A DNA stretch of 64,000 nt from Microbulbifer agarilyticus (lineage in GTDB: Bacteria; Pseudomonadota; Gammaproteobacteria; Pseudomonadales; Cellvibrionaceae). Where the stretch lies: NCBI RefSeq assembly GCF_020171345.1, contig NZ_JAIUZM010000002.1, positions 310,001-374,000 on the forward strand. The letters run 5' to 3'. The stretch's first letter is position 1, and each line of letters begins with the position of its first letter. The notes below the pieces were generated by a model. It was not told the origin of the DNA. It made no database searches and saw nothing but the letters and a program-made list of their open reading frames with translations. Positions 16,604 through 26,953 of the stretch are shown piece after piece. Position numbers and translations under genes: made by a program.

Positions 16604-17269
16604 TTATTTGTTCAGGTAATGCTGCTGCAGCAGTGGCCAGATTTCATCCGCGTGATGGATCACATGATCCGCCTGCCAGTTTTCTGGGTCGTCGCCGCTG
16701 TCGATATAGCCATAGCTGCAGGCGATGGTGGGCATGCCTGCAGCGCGGCCGGCCATGATGTCACGCTCGTGATCGCCTACGTAAACAGACTCTGCCGGCA
16801 AGCAGCCAATGCGGCTACAGGCGAGCAGAATGGGCTCCGGATCCGGCTTGCGATGGGTGACGTCGTCCGGACAGATAATGGCGCCGGGGGTGGGCAGGTG
16901 CGCAAATGCGCGCATTAAGGGAATGGTATAAGCCGATGGTTTGTTGGTGACCACGCCCCAGGCGATGTCGTTTTCCGCTAGCTCATTCAGCAAGCGCACT
17001 ATGCCGGGGAAGGGTACCGTGTGCCTTGCTAGATGCATCAGGTAGAGGTCCAGCAGGCGTTGGCGCAAATCGTCGAAACCGTGTTCGCCCTCGTCTACTC
17101 CAAAACCAAGGTGGACCATGGCGCGTGCACCATTGGATACGACTTCGCGAATGGTGGCATCGGCCAGTGGCGGCAGTTGTTCTTGCTCACGCAGCTGGTT
17201 AAGCACCACCACGAAGTCCGGGGCAGTGTCGAACAGAGTGCCATCGAGGTCGAAGAGTACAGCTTTCAT
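16604..17269 (-). CDS. mupP: N-acetylmuramic acid 6-phosphate phosphatase (Gph/MupP-type HAD)
   Basis: 221-residue HAD-IA phosphatase: motif I DLDGTLFDTAPDF (nucleophile and acid Asp), motif II GVVTNKPSAY, motif III lysine and motif IV YVGDHERDIMAGRAAGM. It resembles phosphoglycolate phosphatase. The location beside ubiG and yciK is that of Pseudomonas mupP, whose product dephosphorylates N-acetylmuramate 6-phosphate so MurNAc can be reused by AmgK and MurU. Assignment to MupP rather than Gph rests mainly on this neighbourhood. It begins 19 bases after ubiG. The genome also carries murQ at 6804-7751, which would use the same substrate. Confidence 0.8.
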   Translation of the reverse strand: MKAVLFDLDGTLFDTAPDFVVVLNQLREQEQLPPLADATIREVVSNGARAMVHLGFGVDEGEHGFDDLRQRLLDLYLMHLARHTVPFPGIVRLLNELAENDIAWGVVTNKPSAYTIPLMRAFAHLPTPGAIICPDDVTHRKPDPEPILLACSRIGCLPAESVYVGDHERDIMAGRAAGMPTIACSYGYIDSGDDPENWQADHVIHHADEIWPLLQQHYLNK

Positions 17270-17288
17270 AAATCGGGTACTTCTGAAG

Positions 17289-17993
17289 TTATTCCGCCGG
17301 GCGAATGGTGTGCATCAGGTAATTCACGTCGACGTCCCTCGGATTCAGTTTGTACTGCTTGGTGAGGGGATTGTAGGTCATACCGGTGATGTCGCGGGCT
17401 TGCAGATCTGCTTCACGGACCCAGCGACCGAGCTCTGACGGGCGGATGAATTTGGCGTATTCGTGGGTGCCTTTGGGGAGTAGGCGCAAGACGTATTCGG
17501 CGCCTACCACCGCAAACAACCAGCCTTTTGGCGTGCGGTTAATGGTGGAGAAAAACACGTGGCCGCCGGGTTTGACCAGTTTTGCACAGGCGCGGATTAC
17601 GGAGGCCGGGTCCGGTACATGTTCCAGCATTTCCAGGCAGGTAACGATGTCGAAGCTGGCGGGTGCCTTGTCGGCGAGTTCTTCTACCGGGATGCGCTGG
17701 TAGTCAATGGATACGCCACTTTCCAGAGCGTGTAGCCTGGCCACGTTCAGGGGAGCTTCGCCCATGTCGATACCGGTCACCTCAGCGCCGCGCTGGGCCA
17801 TGGCTTCTGACAGGATACCGCCGCCGCAACCCACATCGAGGAGCTTTTTGCCGGCAACGGGGGCGCGCTGATCAATATAGTTGGCGCGTAGGGGGTTGAT
17901 CTCGTGCAGGGGCTTGAATTCACCCTGCTGATCCCACCAGCGGCTCGCGAGCTGTTCAAATTTGGCGATTTCCGCCGGATCTACGTTGGTCAT
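17289..17993 (-). CDS. ubiG: Bifunctional ubiquinone O-methyltransferase UbiG
   Basis: 234 residues, the usual size. SAM-dependent methyltransferase of ubiquinone synthesis, acting on both the 5- and 3-hydroxyl steps. Visible features are [25 protein letters not shown] at the start (split: [10 protein letters not shown], then PLHEINPLR), glycine loop [45 protein letters not shown] and [13 protein letters not shown] with the late [12 protein letters not shown] membrane-binding and acceptor region. AGGA lies five bases before the ATG. Eleven bases separate it from mtaD and 19 from mupP. Confidence 0.96.
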   Translation of the reverse strand: MTNVDPAEIAKFEQLASRWWDQQGEFKPLHEINPLRANYIDQRAPVAGKKLLDVGCGGGILSEAMAQRGAEVTGIDMGEAPLNVARLHALESGVSIDYQRIPVEELADKAPASFDIVTCLEMLEHVPDPASVIRACAKLVKPGGHVFFSTINRTPKGWLFAVVGAEYVLRLLPKGTHEYAKFIRPSELGRWVREADLQARDITGMTYNPLTKQYKLNPRDVDVNYLMHTIRPAE

Positions 17994-18004
17994 TTGGGTC
18001 CTGC

Positions 18005-19372
18005 TTACTTGGACAGACCGGCGATTCTATCACGCCAGATCTCTGCCCGTTGCTTCACTTCTGCCTCATTCATCGTGGTGAGCACGCGATCTTTCAACAG
18101 TTGCTTACCCGCTACCCATACATTGCGCACATTGTGGCCGTTGGCGGTGTAGATCAGCTGCGAGGTCGGGTCATGCAGCGGCTGCTGCTCGATTGCGCTG
18201 AGGTCGATGGCGCAGAGGTCTGCGGCTTTGCCCACCTCGAGGCTACCGGTGACGTCGTCGATGCCGAGCGCGCGCGCGCCGTTGATGGTCGCCATGGCCA
18301 AGGCCTGCTGGGCGGGCAGGGCGCTGGCATCGCCGGAAACCGCTTTGGCGAGCAGTGCTGCGGTGTTGGTCTCCATCAGCATATCGAGGCCATTGTTGCT
18401 GGCGGGCCCATCGGTGCCGATGGATACATTGATACCGGCGTCGAGTAGCTTGGCCACTGGGGTGAAACCGGAGGCGAGTTTGAGATTGGAGCGCGGGCAA
18501 TGACTGACGTGGGCGCCGGTTTTGCTGATCAGTGCAATATCGGCATCATTCAGCGCGGTCATATGTACACTCAGGAACTGTGGTGACAGCAGTCCCAGCT
18601 TGTGCAGCCGCTCGATGGGGCGCAGGCCGGTATCGGCGACGGCTTTTTCCACTTCCCCTGCCGTTTCATGCAGGTGCATTTGTACCGGCATGCTCAGCTC
18701 GTCCGCGTAAACAGCGATTTTCTGCAGCGTGTCGTCGCCCACTGTATACGGGGCGTGGGGGGCGAAGGCGAGACCGATGCGGCTGTGGGAGCGGTAGTCG
18801 TCCCGCAGTGCTAGGCCCTTTTCGATCGCGTCAAATCCGTTTCGGGACCAGGCGTTGGGAAAGTCGATGATAGGGAAGGCGATTTGCGCACGGATGCCAG
18901 CTTCGCGTGCGGTGGCAGCGGTGGCCTCTGGGAAGAAGTACTGATCGGAGAAGGTGGTGGTGCCGCTTCTTAGCATCTCGGCAATGCTGAGGCGGGTACC
19001 ATCGCCAACAAATTCGGGGCTGACCCACTTTTGCTCCGCAGGCCAGATATGTTTTTCCAGCCAGGTCATCAGTGGCTGGTCGTCGGCGAAACCGCGCAAC
19101 AGGCTCATGGCGGCATGGTTGTGTGTATTGATCAGGCCGGGAATCACCAGTTGATTGTCGAGCTCGTGCACGTCGCTTGCTGTAAAGCGCATGCGGGCCT
19201 CTTCGCTCGGCAGTATCGCGCTGATCACCCCCTCCTTGATCGCCAGTGAGCAATTTTCGTACACGCGCTTTTCGGGTACCACCGGAATGATCCAGCGGGC
19301 GTGTATCAGGGTGTCGATCACCTGCCGGCTGTTTATTTTTTGCGCGGAATTACTGGGGTTCTTATTGGCCAT
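18005..19372 (-). CDS. mtaD: 5-methylthioadenosine/S-adenosylhomocysteine deaminase (TRZ/ATZ amidohydrolase)
   Basis: 455 residues. Zinc amidohydrolase with HNH metal motif [37 protein letters not shown] for the third ligand region, [15 protein letters not shown], and catalytic Asp in [15 protein letters not shown]. These blocks are diagnostic of MtaD/GuaD-like deaminases, which convert 5'-methylthioadenosine or SAH to the inosyl compounds in methionine salvage. First gene of the minus-strand operon, divergent from gyrA. In Pseudomonas the same gene precedes ubiG. The N-terminal 15 residues are low complexity, so a slightly later start is possible. Confidence 0.9.
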   Translation of the reverse strand: MANKNPSNSAQKINSRQVIDTLIHARWIIPVVPEKRVYENCSLAIKEGVISAILPSEEARMRFTASDVHELDNQLVIPGLINTHNHAAMSLLRGFADDQPLMTWLEKHIWPAEQKWVSPEFVGDGTRLSIAEMLRSGTTTFSDQYFFPEATAATAREAGIRAQIAFPIIDFPNAWSRNGFDAIEKGLALRDDYRSHSRIGLAFAPHAPYTVGDDTLQKIAVYADELSMPVQMHLHETAGEVEKAVADTGLRPIERLHKLGLLSPQFLSVHMTALNDADIALISKTGAHVSHCPRSNLKLASGFTPVAKLLDAGINVSIGTDGPASNNGLDMLMETNTAALLAKAVSGDASALPAQQALAMATINGARALGIDDVTGSLEVGKAADLCAIDLSAIEQQPLHDPTSQLIYTANGHNVRNVWVAGKQLLKDRVLTTMNEAEVKQRAEIWRDRIAGLSK

Positions 19373-19617
19373 TGTGCGTTTTTTGTTCCGGTGGAAAGGC
19401 GCAAACTTTAGCGGCGCCGGCGACTGTGAACAAGTCTGTACAAGTCGTCCTTCTATGCGTCAATTGTGGTAGAATCGCCCGCTTGATCGGGGTCCGTGAT
19501 TTGCGGGTCCCTCCAGATTCCAGCCTGTTGTTGCTTTTACCCCTATGAGGGCGGTAGTTTCAGGTGAAGCCGGGGCCAACCCGCTGGCGGCGTTAACGAT
19601 AAGGAATGCCTGAAAAT

Positions 19618-22191
19618 ATGGGCGAATTAGCCAAAGAAATTTCTCCGATTAATATCGAAGAAGAGCTGAAGCAATCCTACCTCGACTATGCGATGAGCGT
19701 GATTGTGGGCCGTGCGCTGCCGGACGTGCGCGACGGGCTCAAGCCGGTACACCGGCGCGTGCTCTACGCAATGAACGAACTGAAGAACGACTGGAATAAA
19801 CCGTACAAAAAATCTGCGCGTGTCGTGGGTGATGTAATCGGTAAATACCACCCGCATGGTGACAGTGCGGTGTATGACACCATCGTACGTATGGCTCAGC
19901 CGTTCTCCCTGCGCTACATGCTCGTAGATGGCCAGGGTAACTTCGGTTCCATCGATGGTGACAGCGCGGCAGCCATGCGATATACCGAAATCCGCATGGA
20001 CAAGCTGGCGCACGAGCTGCTGTCGGATCTGGATAAAGAGACTGTCAATTTTATCGACAACTACGATGGTTCCGAGCAAATGCCGGAAGTGTTGCCATCG
20101 CGCGTGCCTAACCTCCTGGTAAACGGTTCTTCCGGTATTGCGGTTGGTATGGCCACCAATATCCCACCGCATAACCTGAGTGAGGTGGTGAAGGGGTGTC
20201 TGGCACTGATCGACAACAGCGAGCTGTCTGTCGACGAGCTGATGGAATATATCCCAGGCCCGGATTTCCCCACCGGCGCCATTATCAATGGCCGCGCCGG
20301 TATTCTGATGGCATACCGCACCGGCCGTGGGCGTATCTATATCCGCGCCAAAGCGGAAGTGGTGCGCGATGACAAGTCCAATCGTGAGACAATCATTATT
20401 CACGAGATCCCTTACCAGCTGAACAAGGCACGCCTGATTGAGCGTATTGCCGAGCTGGTAAAAGAGAAGAAGATCGAAGGTATTTCCGAGCTGCGCGACG
20501 AGTCGGATAAGGACGGTCTGCGCATTGTCATCGAGCTCAAGCGCGGTGAGCTGGGTGATGTTGTGCTGAATAACCTCTATTCGCAGACCCAGCTGGAAAG
20601 TGTTTTTGGTATCAACATGGTGGCGCTGGTCGATGGTCAGCCCAAACTGTTGAACCTGAAAGAGCTGCTGGAATACTTCATTCGCCACCGTCAGGAAGTG
20701 GTAACCCGCCGTACGGTATACCTGCTGCGCAAAGCGCGTGAGCGCGGGCATATCCTCGAAGGCCTGGCAATTGCCATCTCCAATATCGACCCGGTAATTG
20801 AGCTGATCAAGTCCTCTGCTACCCCCGCAGATGCCCGCGAAGCGCTGTTGGCCAAAGGTTGGCCGGTAGGTGATGTACAGCAGTTCCTGGAGCGTGCCGG
20901 TGCCGATGCCTGCCGCCCAGACGATCTCCCCAAAGAGTTCGGTATGCGCGATGGGGCTTACTACCTGTCGCCGGCCCAGGCACAGGCAATCCTTGAGCTG
21001 CGCCTGCACCGTCTGACCGGCATGGAGCATGACAAGCTGCTGGCGGAATACAGCGAGCGCCTGGAGCAGATTGCGGAATATCTGGAAATTCTGGGCAGCC
21101 CTGTGCGCTTGATGGAAGTGATCCGCGAAGAGCTGGAAGTGCTGGAAAAAGAGTATGGCGATGAGCGCCGTACCGATATCGTGGCTTCCCGCCAGGATCT
21201 TTCCGTGGAAGACCTGATTACCCCGGAAGACAAGGTTGTGACCATCTCGCACGGTGGCTACGCCAAGAGTCAGCCGCTGGCCGATTATCAGGCCCAGCGC
21301 CGTGGCGGTATGGGTAAGTCGGCGACTCAGGTGAAAGACGAAGATTTCGTCGAGCACCTGTTGATTGCCAACTCCCACGACACCATCCTGTGCTTCTCTA
21401 ATAAGGGTAAAGTGTACTGGTTGAAGGTATACGAAGTGCCTACCGCTGGCCGTGCCTCACGTGGCCGCCCGATGGTGAACATGTTGCCGCTGGAAGAAGA
21501 CGAGCGCATCAGCAGTATGATGCCGGTGTCGGAATACGACGAAGACCACTTTATCTTCTTTGCGACCGCGAACGGTACCGTGAAGAAAACCCCGCTTACC
21601 GCATTTGCGCGTCCGCGGAGCGTGGGTCTGCGTGCCATCGAGCTGGAAGAAACCGATCGCCTGGTGGCAACTGCCATTACCGACGGTAGTCGTGATGTAT
21701 TGCTGCTGACCAGTGCTGGTAAGGCGGCGCGTTTTGCCGAAGAAAATGTCCGCTCGATGGGTCGTGTATCCCGCGGTGTGCGCGGTATCCGCATGGCCGA
21801 GGGTGTTTCCGTAATCTCCATGGTGATTCCGGAAGAGGGCGGCTCGGTGATGATGGTGACCGAAAATGGTTACGGTAAACGCACATCAACTGCTGACTTC
21901 CCAACCAAGGGGCGTGGCACCCAGGGCGTGATTGCCATCGCGGAAAGTGAGCGGAACGGCGCGCTGGTTGGTGCCTGTCAGGTGCACCCGGCTGAAGAAA
22001 TCATGTTGATTTCTGATCAGGGCACAATGGTCCGCACCCGCGTCGACGAGGTTTCTGTGCTTGGCCGTAACACCCAGGGCGTGCGTGTCATTCGCCTGAA
22101 GAGTGGTGAGCAGCTGGTGGGCCTGGCGCGGATTCAGGAGACTGATGATGAAGAAGGTGAGGCGGCCGGAGACGGCGCTGCCGAGGAGTAA
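19618..22191 (+). CDS. gyrA: DNA gyrase subunit A
   Basis: About 857 residues. Breakage-reunion domain with [20 protein letters not shown] near the start, the quinolone-resistance region [17 protein letters not shown] (Ser-83 equivalent is Ser, Asp-87 equivalent is Asp: wild-type-like), and catalytic Tyr in [10 protein letters not shown]. The C-terminal beta-pinwheel has the GyrA box QRRGGMGK. An ATG at 19606 touches an AAGGA directly, too close for use; ATG 19618 gives the family's usual MGELAKEI start, so it is preferred. A TAGAAT -10-like hexamer lies at 19470-19475. The acidic C-terminal tail ([15 protein letters not shown]) is normal for the family. Confidence 0.98.
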   Translation: MGELAKEISPINIEEELKQSYLDYAMSVIVGRALPDVRDGLKPVHRRVLYAMNELKNDWNKPYKKSARVVGDVIGKYHPHGDSAVYDTIVRMAQPFSLRYMLVDGQGNFGSIDGDSAAAMRYTEIRMDKLAHELLSDLDKETVNFIDNYDGSEQMPEVLPSRVPNLLVNGSSGIAVGMATNIPPHNLSEVVKGCLALIDNSELSVDELMEYIPGPDFPTGAIINGRAGILMAYRTGRGRIYIRAKAEVVRDDKSNRETIIIHEIPYQLNKARLIERIAELVKEKKIEGISELRDESDKDGLRIVIELKRGELGDVVLNNLYSQTQLESVFGINMVALVDGQPKLLNLKELLEYFIRHRQEVVTRRTVYLLRKARERGHILEGLAIAISNIDPVIELIKSSATPADAREALLAKGWPVGDVQQFLERAGADACRPDDLPKEFGMRDGAYYLSPAQAQAILELRLHRLTGMEHDKLLAEYSERLEQIAEYLEILGSPVRLMEVIREELEVLEKEYGDERRTDIVASRQDLSVEDLITPEDKVVTISHGGYAKSQPLADYQAQRRGGMGKSATQVKDEDFVEHLLIANSHDTILCFSNKGKVYWLKVYEVPTAGRASRGRPMVNMLPLEEDERISSMMPVSEYDEDHFIFFATANGTVKKTPLTAFARPRSVGLRAIELEETDRLVATAITDGSRDVLLLTSAGKAARFAEENVRSMGRVSRGVRGIRMAEGVSVISMVIPEEGGSVMMVTENGYGKRTSTADFPTKGRGTQGVIAIAESERNGALVGACQVHPAEEIMLISDQGTMVRTRVDEVSVLGRNTQGVRVIRLKSGEQLVGLARIQETDDEEGEAAGDGAAEE

Positions 22192-22211
22192 CCTCTGACC
22201 TGATTTATCTC

Positions 22212-22242
22212 AAAAAGGCTGCGAATCTTCGCGGCCTTTTTT
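22212..22242 (+). terminator. Rho-independent terminator of gyrA
   Basis: AAAAAGGCTGCGA pairs with TCGCGGCCTTTTT (one G-T pair), followed by T's; 20 bases past the gyrA stop. Confidence 0.9.
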
Positions 22243-22377
22243 GACTTTACTGGCCGGCATTTCCTTGTTGGCGAAAGCTTTGTAATCGGCAGGGCTGAAA
22301 ACGAGGTTTGTGGATCTCGTGATTTGGCCCTTGGCTAAAGTTTTAATTCAATCTGTTTTCTCTGTGGAAGTGAATCA

Positions 22378-23457
22378 ATGAGAAAGTTTAATTTCTGTGC
22401 GGGACCTGCGGCGTTGCCGGAGCCGGTATTGCGGCAGGCACAGGAAGAATTGCTGGACTGGCAGGGGCTGGGCTGTTCCGTAATGGAGGTTAGCCATCGC
22501 TCGCCGGAATTTACCCAGGTGGCGGAAACTGCCGAGCAGGACTTGCGGGATCTACTGGCAATTCCAGATAACTACAAGGTGCTGTTCCTGCAGGGTGGTG
22601 CTACCGGCCAGTTTAGTGCTATTCCCTGGAACTTGTTTGGGGGTTCCAGCAAGTCTGCGGACTATATCCATACCGGGCAGTGGGCGGCCAAGGCGATCAA
22701 AGAGGCGCGTCGCTACGGTAATGTGAATATTGTGGCGTCTTCTGAGGATCAGAACTTCAGCTACGCGCCGGCCGCGGATAGCTGGCAGGAAAGTGTCGAT
22801 GCCGCGTACTTTCACTACACGCCGAACGAGACTATCGGCGGCGTTGAGTTTCCTTACATTCCCGAGGTGAAAAGCCCGCTGGTTGCGGATATGTCGTCGA
22901 CCATTCTTTCACAGCCCATTCCGGTTGATAAATTTGGTTTTATCTATGCCGGGGCACAAAAGAACATTGGTCCATCCGGTATTGCGGTAGGTATCGTGCG
23001 TGATGACCTGCTTGATCGCGCGCTGCCCAATATCCCGCGCAGTCTCAATTGGAAGATTGCCGCCGATGGCGGCTCTATGGACAACACGCCGCCGACCTTC
23101 GCCTGGTATCTCTCTGGCCTGGTGTTCAAATGGCTGAAAGCTCAGGGTGGTGTGCCGGCAATGGCAGAGCTCAGCGAGAAAAAGTCGGCATTGCTGTATG
23201 CGTTCCTCGACCGCAGTGAATTCTTCTCCAGTCCGGTGGCAAAGGAAAGCCGGTCGCGCATGAATGTGCCGTTTGTGCTTGCCGATGAAAAGTTGGACAA
23301 GCAATTCCTGGATGAGTCGGAAGCGGCCGGACTGCTCAACCTGAAGGGGCATCGCTCCGTGGGTGGTATGCGCGCGTCCCTGTACAACGCAGTGCCTGTG
23401 GAGGCGGTTGACGCCCTGGTGGCCTTCATGGCCGATTTTGAACAGCGTCATGGTTAA
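22378..23457 (+). CDS. serC: Phosphoserine aminotransferase
   Basis: 359 residues, family length 360. PLP enzyme making O-phosphoserine (serine pathway) and also serving pyridoxal phosphate synthesis. Diagnostic segments: FNFCAGPAALPEPVLRQAQ at the N-terminus, EVSHRSPEF, LFLQGGATGQFSAIPWNL, and the PLP-lysine region FIYAGAQKNIGPSGIAV (Lys in AQKN). The C-terminus has GLKGHRSVGGMRASLYNA in the form NLKGHRSVGGMRASLYNA. GGAAG precedes the ATG. It leads the run serC-pheA-tyrA/aroA-cmk. Confidence 0.97.
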   Translation: MRKFNFCAGPAALPEPVLRQAQEELLDWQGLGCSVMEVSHRSPEFTQVAETAEQDLRDLLAIPDNYKVLFLQGGATGQFSAIPWNLFGGSSKSADYIHTGQWAAKAIKEARRYGNVNIVASSEDQNFSYAPAADSWQESVDAAYFHYTPNETIGGVEFPYIPEVKSPLVADMSSTILSQPIPVDKFGFIYAGAQKNIGPSGIAVGIVRDDLLDRALPNIPRSLNWKIAADGGSMDNTPPTFAWYLSGLVFKWLKAQGGVPAMAELSEKKSALLYAFLDRSEFFSSPVAKESRSRMNVPFVLADEKLDKQFLDESEAAGLLNLKGHRSVGGMRASLYNAVPVEAVDALVAFMADFEQRHG

Positions 23458-23510
23458 TAAGCGCCGTTGTGGCGATTGAGTAATGGATTTTACGAAGTTA
23501 GGCGAGAGTT

Positions 23511-24617
23511 ATGTCTGAAGATAAGCCAAAGCAGCAGGATCCGCGCCTGCTGGAGCTCCGCGATCGCATCGATGGTCTCGACAGCGATATTGCACGACTG
23601 ATTTCCGAGCGTGCCAATTGCGCGTTGGAAGTTGCCGAAGTCAAAAAGCGTAACGGTGAGGAAGCGCTGTATTACCGTCCGGAGCGCGAAGCCCAGGTGT
23701 TGCGCCGGGCCATGGAGCGCAACGCGGGTCCTTTGACCGATGAAGAAATGGCGCGTCTGTTTCGAGAGATTATGTCGGCCTGTCTTGCGTTGGAAGAGCC
23801 TATTAAGGCTGCGTACCTTGGCCCGGAAGGCACCTTTACTCAGCAGGCGGCGCTCAAGCACTTTGGACACTCCGCAGTGTCCAAACCGTTGGCGGCAATT
23901 GATGAGGTGTTCCGCGAGGTAGAGGCCGGTGCCGTAAATTACGGTGTAGTGCCGGTAGAAAACTCCACTGAGGGTGTGGTGAACCATACCCTCGACAACT
24001 TTATGACGTCCAATCTGAAGATTTGCGGTGAGGTGGAGTTGCGAATTCATCAGCACCTGATGATCTCGGATATCACCCGCAAGGATTCCATTACCCGTAT
24101 TTACTCGCATGCGCAGAGTCTGGCGCAATGCCGCAAGTGGCTGGACTCCTACTATCCAAACGTGGAGCGTGTTGCTGTTGCCAGTAATGCGGAGGCGGCC
24201 AAGCGCGTAAAGGGTGAGTGGAATGCGGCCGCAATTGCCGGTGATATGGCGGCCGACATGTATGGCCTTAAGATTCTCAATGAAAAAATCGAGGATCGCC
24301 CGGATAACTCGACCCGATTCCTGATTATCGGTTCTCAGGAGGTGCCGCCCAGCGGCGACGATAAAACGTCGCTGATGGTGTCCATGCGTAACGAACCCGG
24401 TGCGCTGCACGATCTGCTGGTGCCTTTCCAGAACCACAATATTGATCTCACTCGGGTGGAAACCCGTCCTTCACAAAGCGGTAACTGGACTTACGTTTTC
24501 TTTATCGATTTTATCGGCCATCGCGACAGTGAAAATGTGGCTGCGGCGTTGAAGGATGTGGGTGCCTGCGCGTCCGACATGAAGGTGCTCGGTTCCTACC
24601 CGCGCGGAGTGCTGTAA
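23511..24617 (+). CDS. pheA: Bifunctional chorismate mutase/prephenate dehydratase
   Basis: 368 residues, three domains. AroQ chorismate mutase is about 10-95 (LLELRDRIDGLDSDIARLI, then AEVKK and YRPEREAQVL catalytic residues). Prephenate dehydratase is about 97-275 (AYLGPEGTFTQQAALKHFG, VVPVENSTEGVVNHTLD, and the catalytic-region DNSTRFLIIG). The C-terminal ACT domain binds phenylalanine (GALHDLLVPFQNHNIDLTRV, then ETRPSQ in place of the usual ESRP). So feedback inhibition by phenylalanine is expected. The stop codon directly abuts the ATG of tyrA-aroA. Unlike Pseudomonas, no hisC2 separates the two. Confidence 0.96.
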   Translation: MSEDKPKQQDPRLLELRDRIDGLDSDIARLISERANCALEVAEVKKRNGEEALYYRPEREAQVLRRAMERNAGPLTDEEMARLFREIMSACLALEEPIKAAYLGPEGTFTQQAALKHFGHSAVSKPLAAIDEVFREVEAGAVNYGVVPVENSTEGVVNHTLDNFMTSNLKICGEVELRIHQHLMISDITRKDSITRIYSHAQSLAQCRKWLDSYYPNVERVAVASNAEAAKRVKGEWNAAAIAGDMAADMYGLKILNEKIEDRPDNSTRFLIIGSQEVPPSGDDKTSLMVSMRNEPGALHDLLVPFQNHNIDLTRVETRPSQSGNWTYVFFIDFIGHRDSENVAAALKDVGACASDMKVLGSYPRGVL

Positions 24618-26888
24618 ATGTCGACGATGGGTGGTGCTGCTGCGTCAGAAGTCTCGGGTCAAATCGGCCGCTTGGTCGTCGTGGGTCTTGGGCTAATCGG
24701 TGGCAGTTTGGCGCTGGGCCTGAAAGCAGCCAGTGGTTGTCGTGAAGTTATCGGCGTTGCGCGCCGTCAGCAAACCTGCGAGCAAGCGGTTGCGCTGGGT
24801 GTGGTGGATCGTGCGGTTACCGAGATTGCCCTGGTGCTTTTCGAGCTGGAAGCGGGCGATGTGATTTTTGTCGCCGTGCCCACGCTTACCGTTGAGTCGG
24901 TGTTCGCGCAGTTGAAAGATCAGCTGCCTGCTGGCGTTACCGTCACCGATGGTGCCAGTGTGAAAGGCAGCGTGATTGCCGCAGCGCAAAATGTCTGGGG
25001 CGAGGTGCCGGAGTTTCTCGTGCCCGGTCACCCCATTGCGGGCTCTGAGCAGAGTGGGGTAACCGCCGCGCGCGATGATTTATACATTGCCCACCGAATT
25101 ATTCTCACACCGCTTGAAAATACTGCTTCTGAGCATGTCCGGCGTATTGAGCGTATGTGGCAGGCCGTAGGCGCGGAAGTGCTCAGTATGCCTGTTGGTG
25201 AGCACGATGAAGTACTTGCTGCGACTAGTCACTTGCCGCATGTGATTGCTTTCGGCTTAGTGGATACTCTCGCGCACGATGCGGAAAACGAAAATATTTT
25301 TCGCTATGCCGCCGGCGGCTTCCGGGACTTTACCCGTATTGCCTCCAGTGACCCGGTGATGTGGCGTGACATTATGCTCGCCAATCGCGATGCCATCTTA
25401 AAATCCATCGATCTCTACACCTCCAATCTGGGTTCCTTGCGCAGTGCCATTGCCAGCGGCGACAGCGAACACCTGATGGGGGTTTTTACCCGGGCCAAGG
25501 CGGCGCGGGATCACTTTACAAAAATGCTGGCCAAAAAAGCGTATACGGAAACTATGGAAGCGAAGGAAGTAACTTTTATCGCCCAGCCGGGCGGTGCGGT
25601 AAATGGTGATCTGCGAGTGCCGGGTGACAAGTCCATGTCACACCGCTCTATTATGCTGGGGTCCCTTGCGGAAGGTGTCACCGAGGTCGAAGGGTTCCTG
25701 GAGGGGGAAGATGCCTTGGCCACTCTCCAGTCGTTCCGCGACATGGGAGTTGTAATCGAAGGACCGGTAAACGGTCGCGTCACCATCCACGGTGTAGGTA
25801 TGCACGGCCTGCAGGCGCCTCCCGGCCCGCTATACGTGGGCAACTCCGGAACCTCCATGCGATTGCTGGCGGGTCTGCTGGCAGGGCAGCAGTTCGATAC
25901 CGTGCTGACCGGGGATGAGTCTCTGTCCAAGCGTCCGATGAATCGCGTAGCTAACCCTCTGCGCGAAATGGGTGCCGTCGTCGAGACCGGCGAAGAGGGT
26001 CGTCCGCCGCTCAAGATTCGCGGTGGCAGCGCCCTGAAAGCCATTGATTACACGCTGCCGATGGCGAGCGCCCAGGTGAAGTCCTGTGTATTGCTGGCGG
26101 GTCTTTATGCCGATGGTGAAACCAGCACGACTGAGCCGGCTCCTACCCGCGACCACACCGAGCGTATGCTGTCCGGTTTTGGCTACGATGTGCACCGTGA
26201 AGGCCCGCGCGCGAGTCTGCAGGGTGGTGGTAAATTGACGGCCTGCCATATCGATGTACCGGCAGATATCTCCTCTGCGACCTTCTTCATGGTGGCTGCG
26301 TCGATTGCCCCGGGATCCGATGTGCTGTTGCAGCATGTGGGTATCAATCCAACCCGCGATGGTGCCATCAATATTCTGCGTGCCATGGGTGCCGACATTA
26401 CTCTGGAAAATACCCGGGAAGTCGGTGGTGAGCCGGTAGCGGATATTCGCGTACGCTACGCGCCCTTAAAAGGTATCAAGATTCCCGAAGATCAGGTGCC
26501 CCTGGCTATTGATGAGTTCCCGGCAATCTTTGTGGCGGCATCCTGCGCCGAAGGTGAGACCGTATTGACTGGTGCGGAAGAGCTGCGGGTGAAGGAGAGT
26601 GACCGAATTCAGGCGATGGCCGACGGACTCAAGATCCTAGGTGTGGACGCCGAGCCGACATCAGACGGCATCGTGATCCAGGGTAAGGGTGGTAGTGGTG
26701 CGTCGGTCGTATTTGGTGGTGGTGAAGTGGATAGCCTGGGCGATCACCGTATTGCCATGTCTTTCGCGGTGGCCGCCCTGCGCGCCGGAGCGGATATCCG
26801 AATCAAGCACTGCGCTAATGTAGCGACATCTTTCCCTAATTTTGCTGAGCTGGCTCAGGGTGCCGGGATGCACCTGGAGGTGCGCTGA
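24618..26888 (+). CDS. tyrA-aroA: Prephenate dehydrogenase-EPSP synthase fusion
   Basis: 756 residues. The N-terminal 300 are a NAD(P)-dependent prephenate (or arogenate) dehydrogenase: GLGLIGGSLALGLK Rossmann loop near residue 23, VPGHPIAGSEQSGV, and ATSHLPHVIAF with catalytic His. From about residue 318 the EPSP synthase follows: GDLRVPGDKSMSHRSIMLGS (PEP/S3P binding), GNSGTSMRLLAGLL, SAQVKSCVLLAGL, and the RVKESDRI block. Fusion of tyrA to aroA is known in Pseudomonas and relatives. It joins the shikimate step before chorismate with the tyrosine branch after it. The TAA of pheA and this ATG are contiguous, pointing to translational coupling. Confidence 0.96.
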   Translation: MSTMGGAAASEVSGQIGRLVVVGLGLIGGSLALGLKAASGCREVIGVARRQQTCEQAVALGVVDRAVTEIALVLFELEAGDVIFVAVPTLTVESVFAQLKDQLPAGVTVTDGASVKGSVIAAAQNVWGEVPEFLVPGHPIAGSEQSGVTAARDDLYIAHRIILTPLENTASEHVRRIERMWQAVGAEVLSMPVGEHDEVLAATSHLPHVIAFGLVDTLAHDAENENIFRYAAGGFRDFTRIASSDPVMWRDIMLANRDAILKSIDLYTSNLGSLRSAIASGDSEHLMGVFTRAKAARDHFTKMLAKKAYTETMEAKEVTFIAQPGGAVNGDLRVPGDKSMSHRSIMLGSLAEGVTEVEGFLEGEDALATLQSFRDMGVVIEGPVNGRVTIHGVGMHGLQAPPGPLYVGNSGTSMRLLAGLLAGQQFDTVLTGDESLSKRPMNRVANPLREMGAVVETGEEGRPPLKIRGGSALKAIDYTLPMASAQVKSCVLLAGLYADGETSTTEPAPTRDHTERMLSGFGYDVHREGPRASLQGGGKLTACHIDVPADISSATFFMVAASIAPGSDVLLQHVGINPTRDGAINILRAMGADITLENTREVGGEPVADIRVRYAPLKGIKIPEDQVPLAIDEFPAIFVAASCAEGETVLTGAEELRVKESDRIQAMADGLKILGVDAEPTSDGIVIQGKGGSGASVVFGGGEVDSLGDHRIAMSFAVAALRAGADIRIKHCANVATSFPNFAELAQGAGMHLEVR

Positions 26889-26953
26889 GCGCCCCTCGAT
26901 AATTTTTTCTGCCAACTGCAATACCAGCCAACTAAAGTAGTATCGAATTAGTG

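Noticed and set aside
19627-21378. 583-codon open frame antisense to gyrA
   Set aside because: Mirror of GyrA's codon bias. No signal, domain or ribosome site, and gyrA itself is unmistakable.
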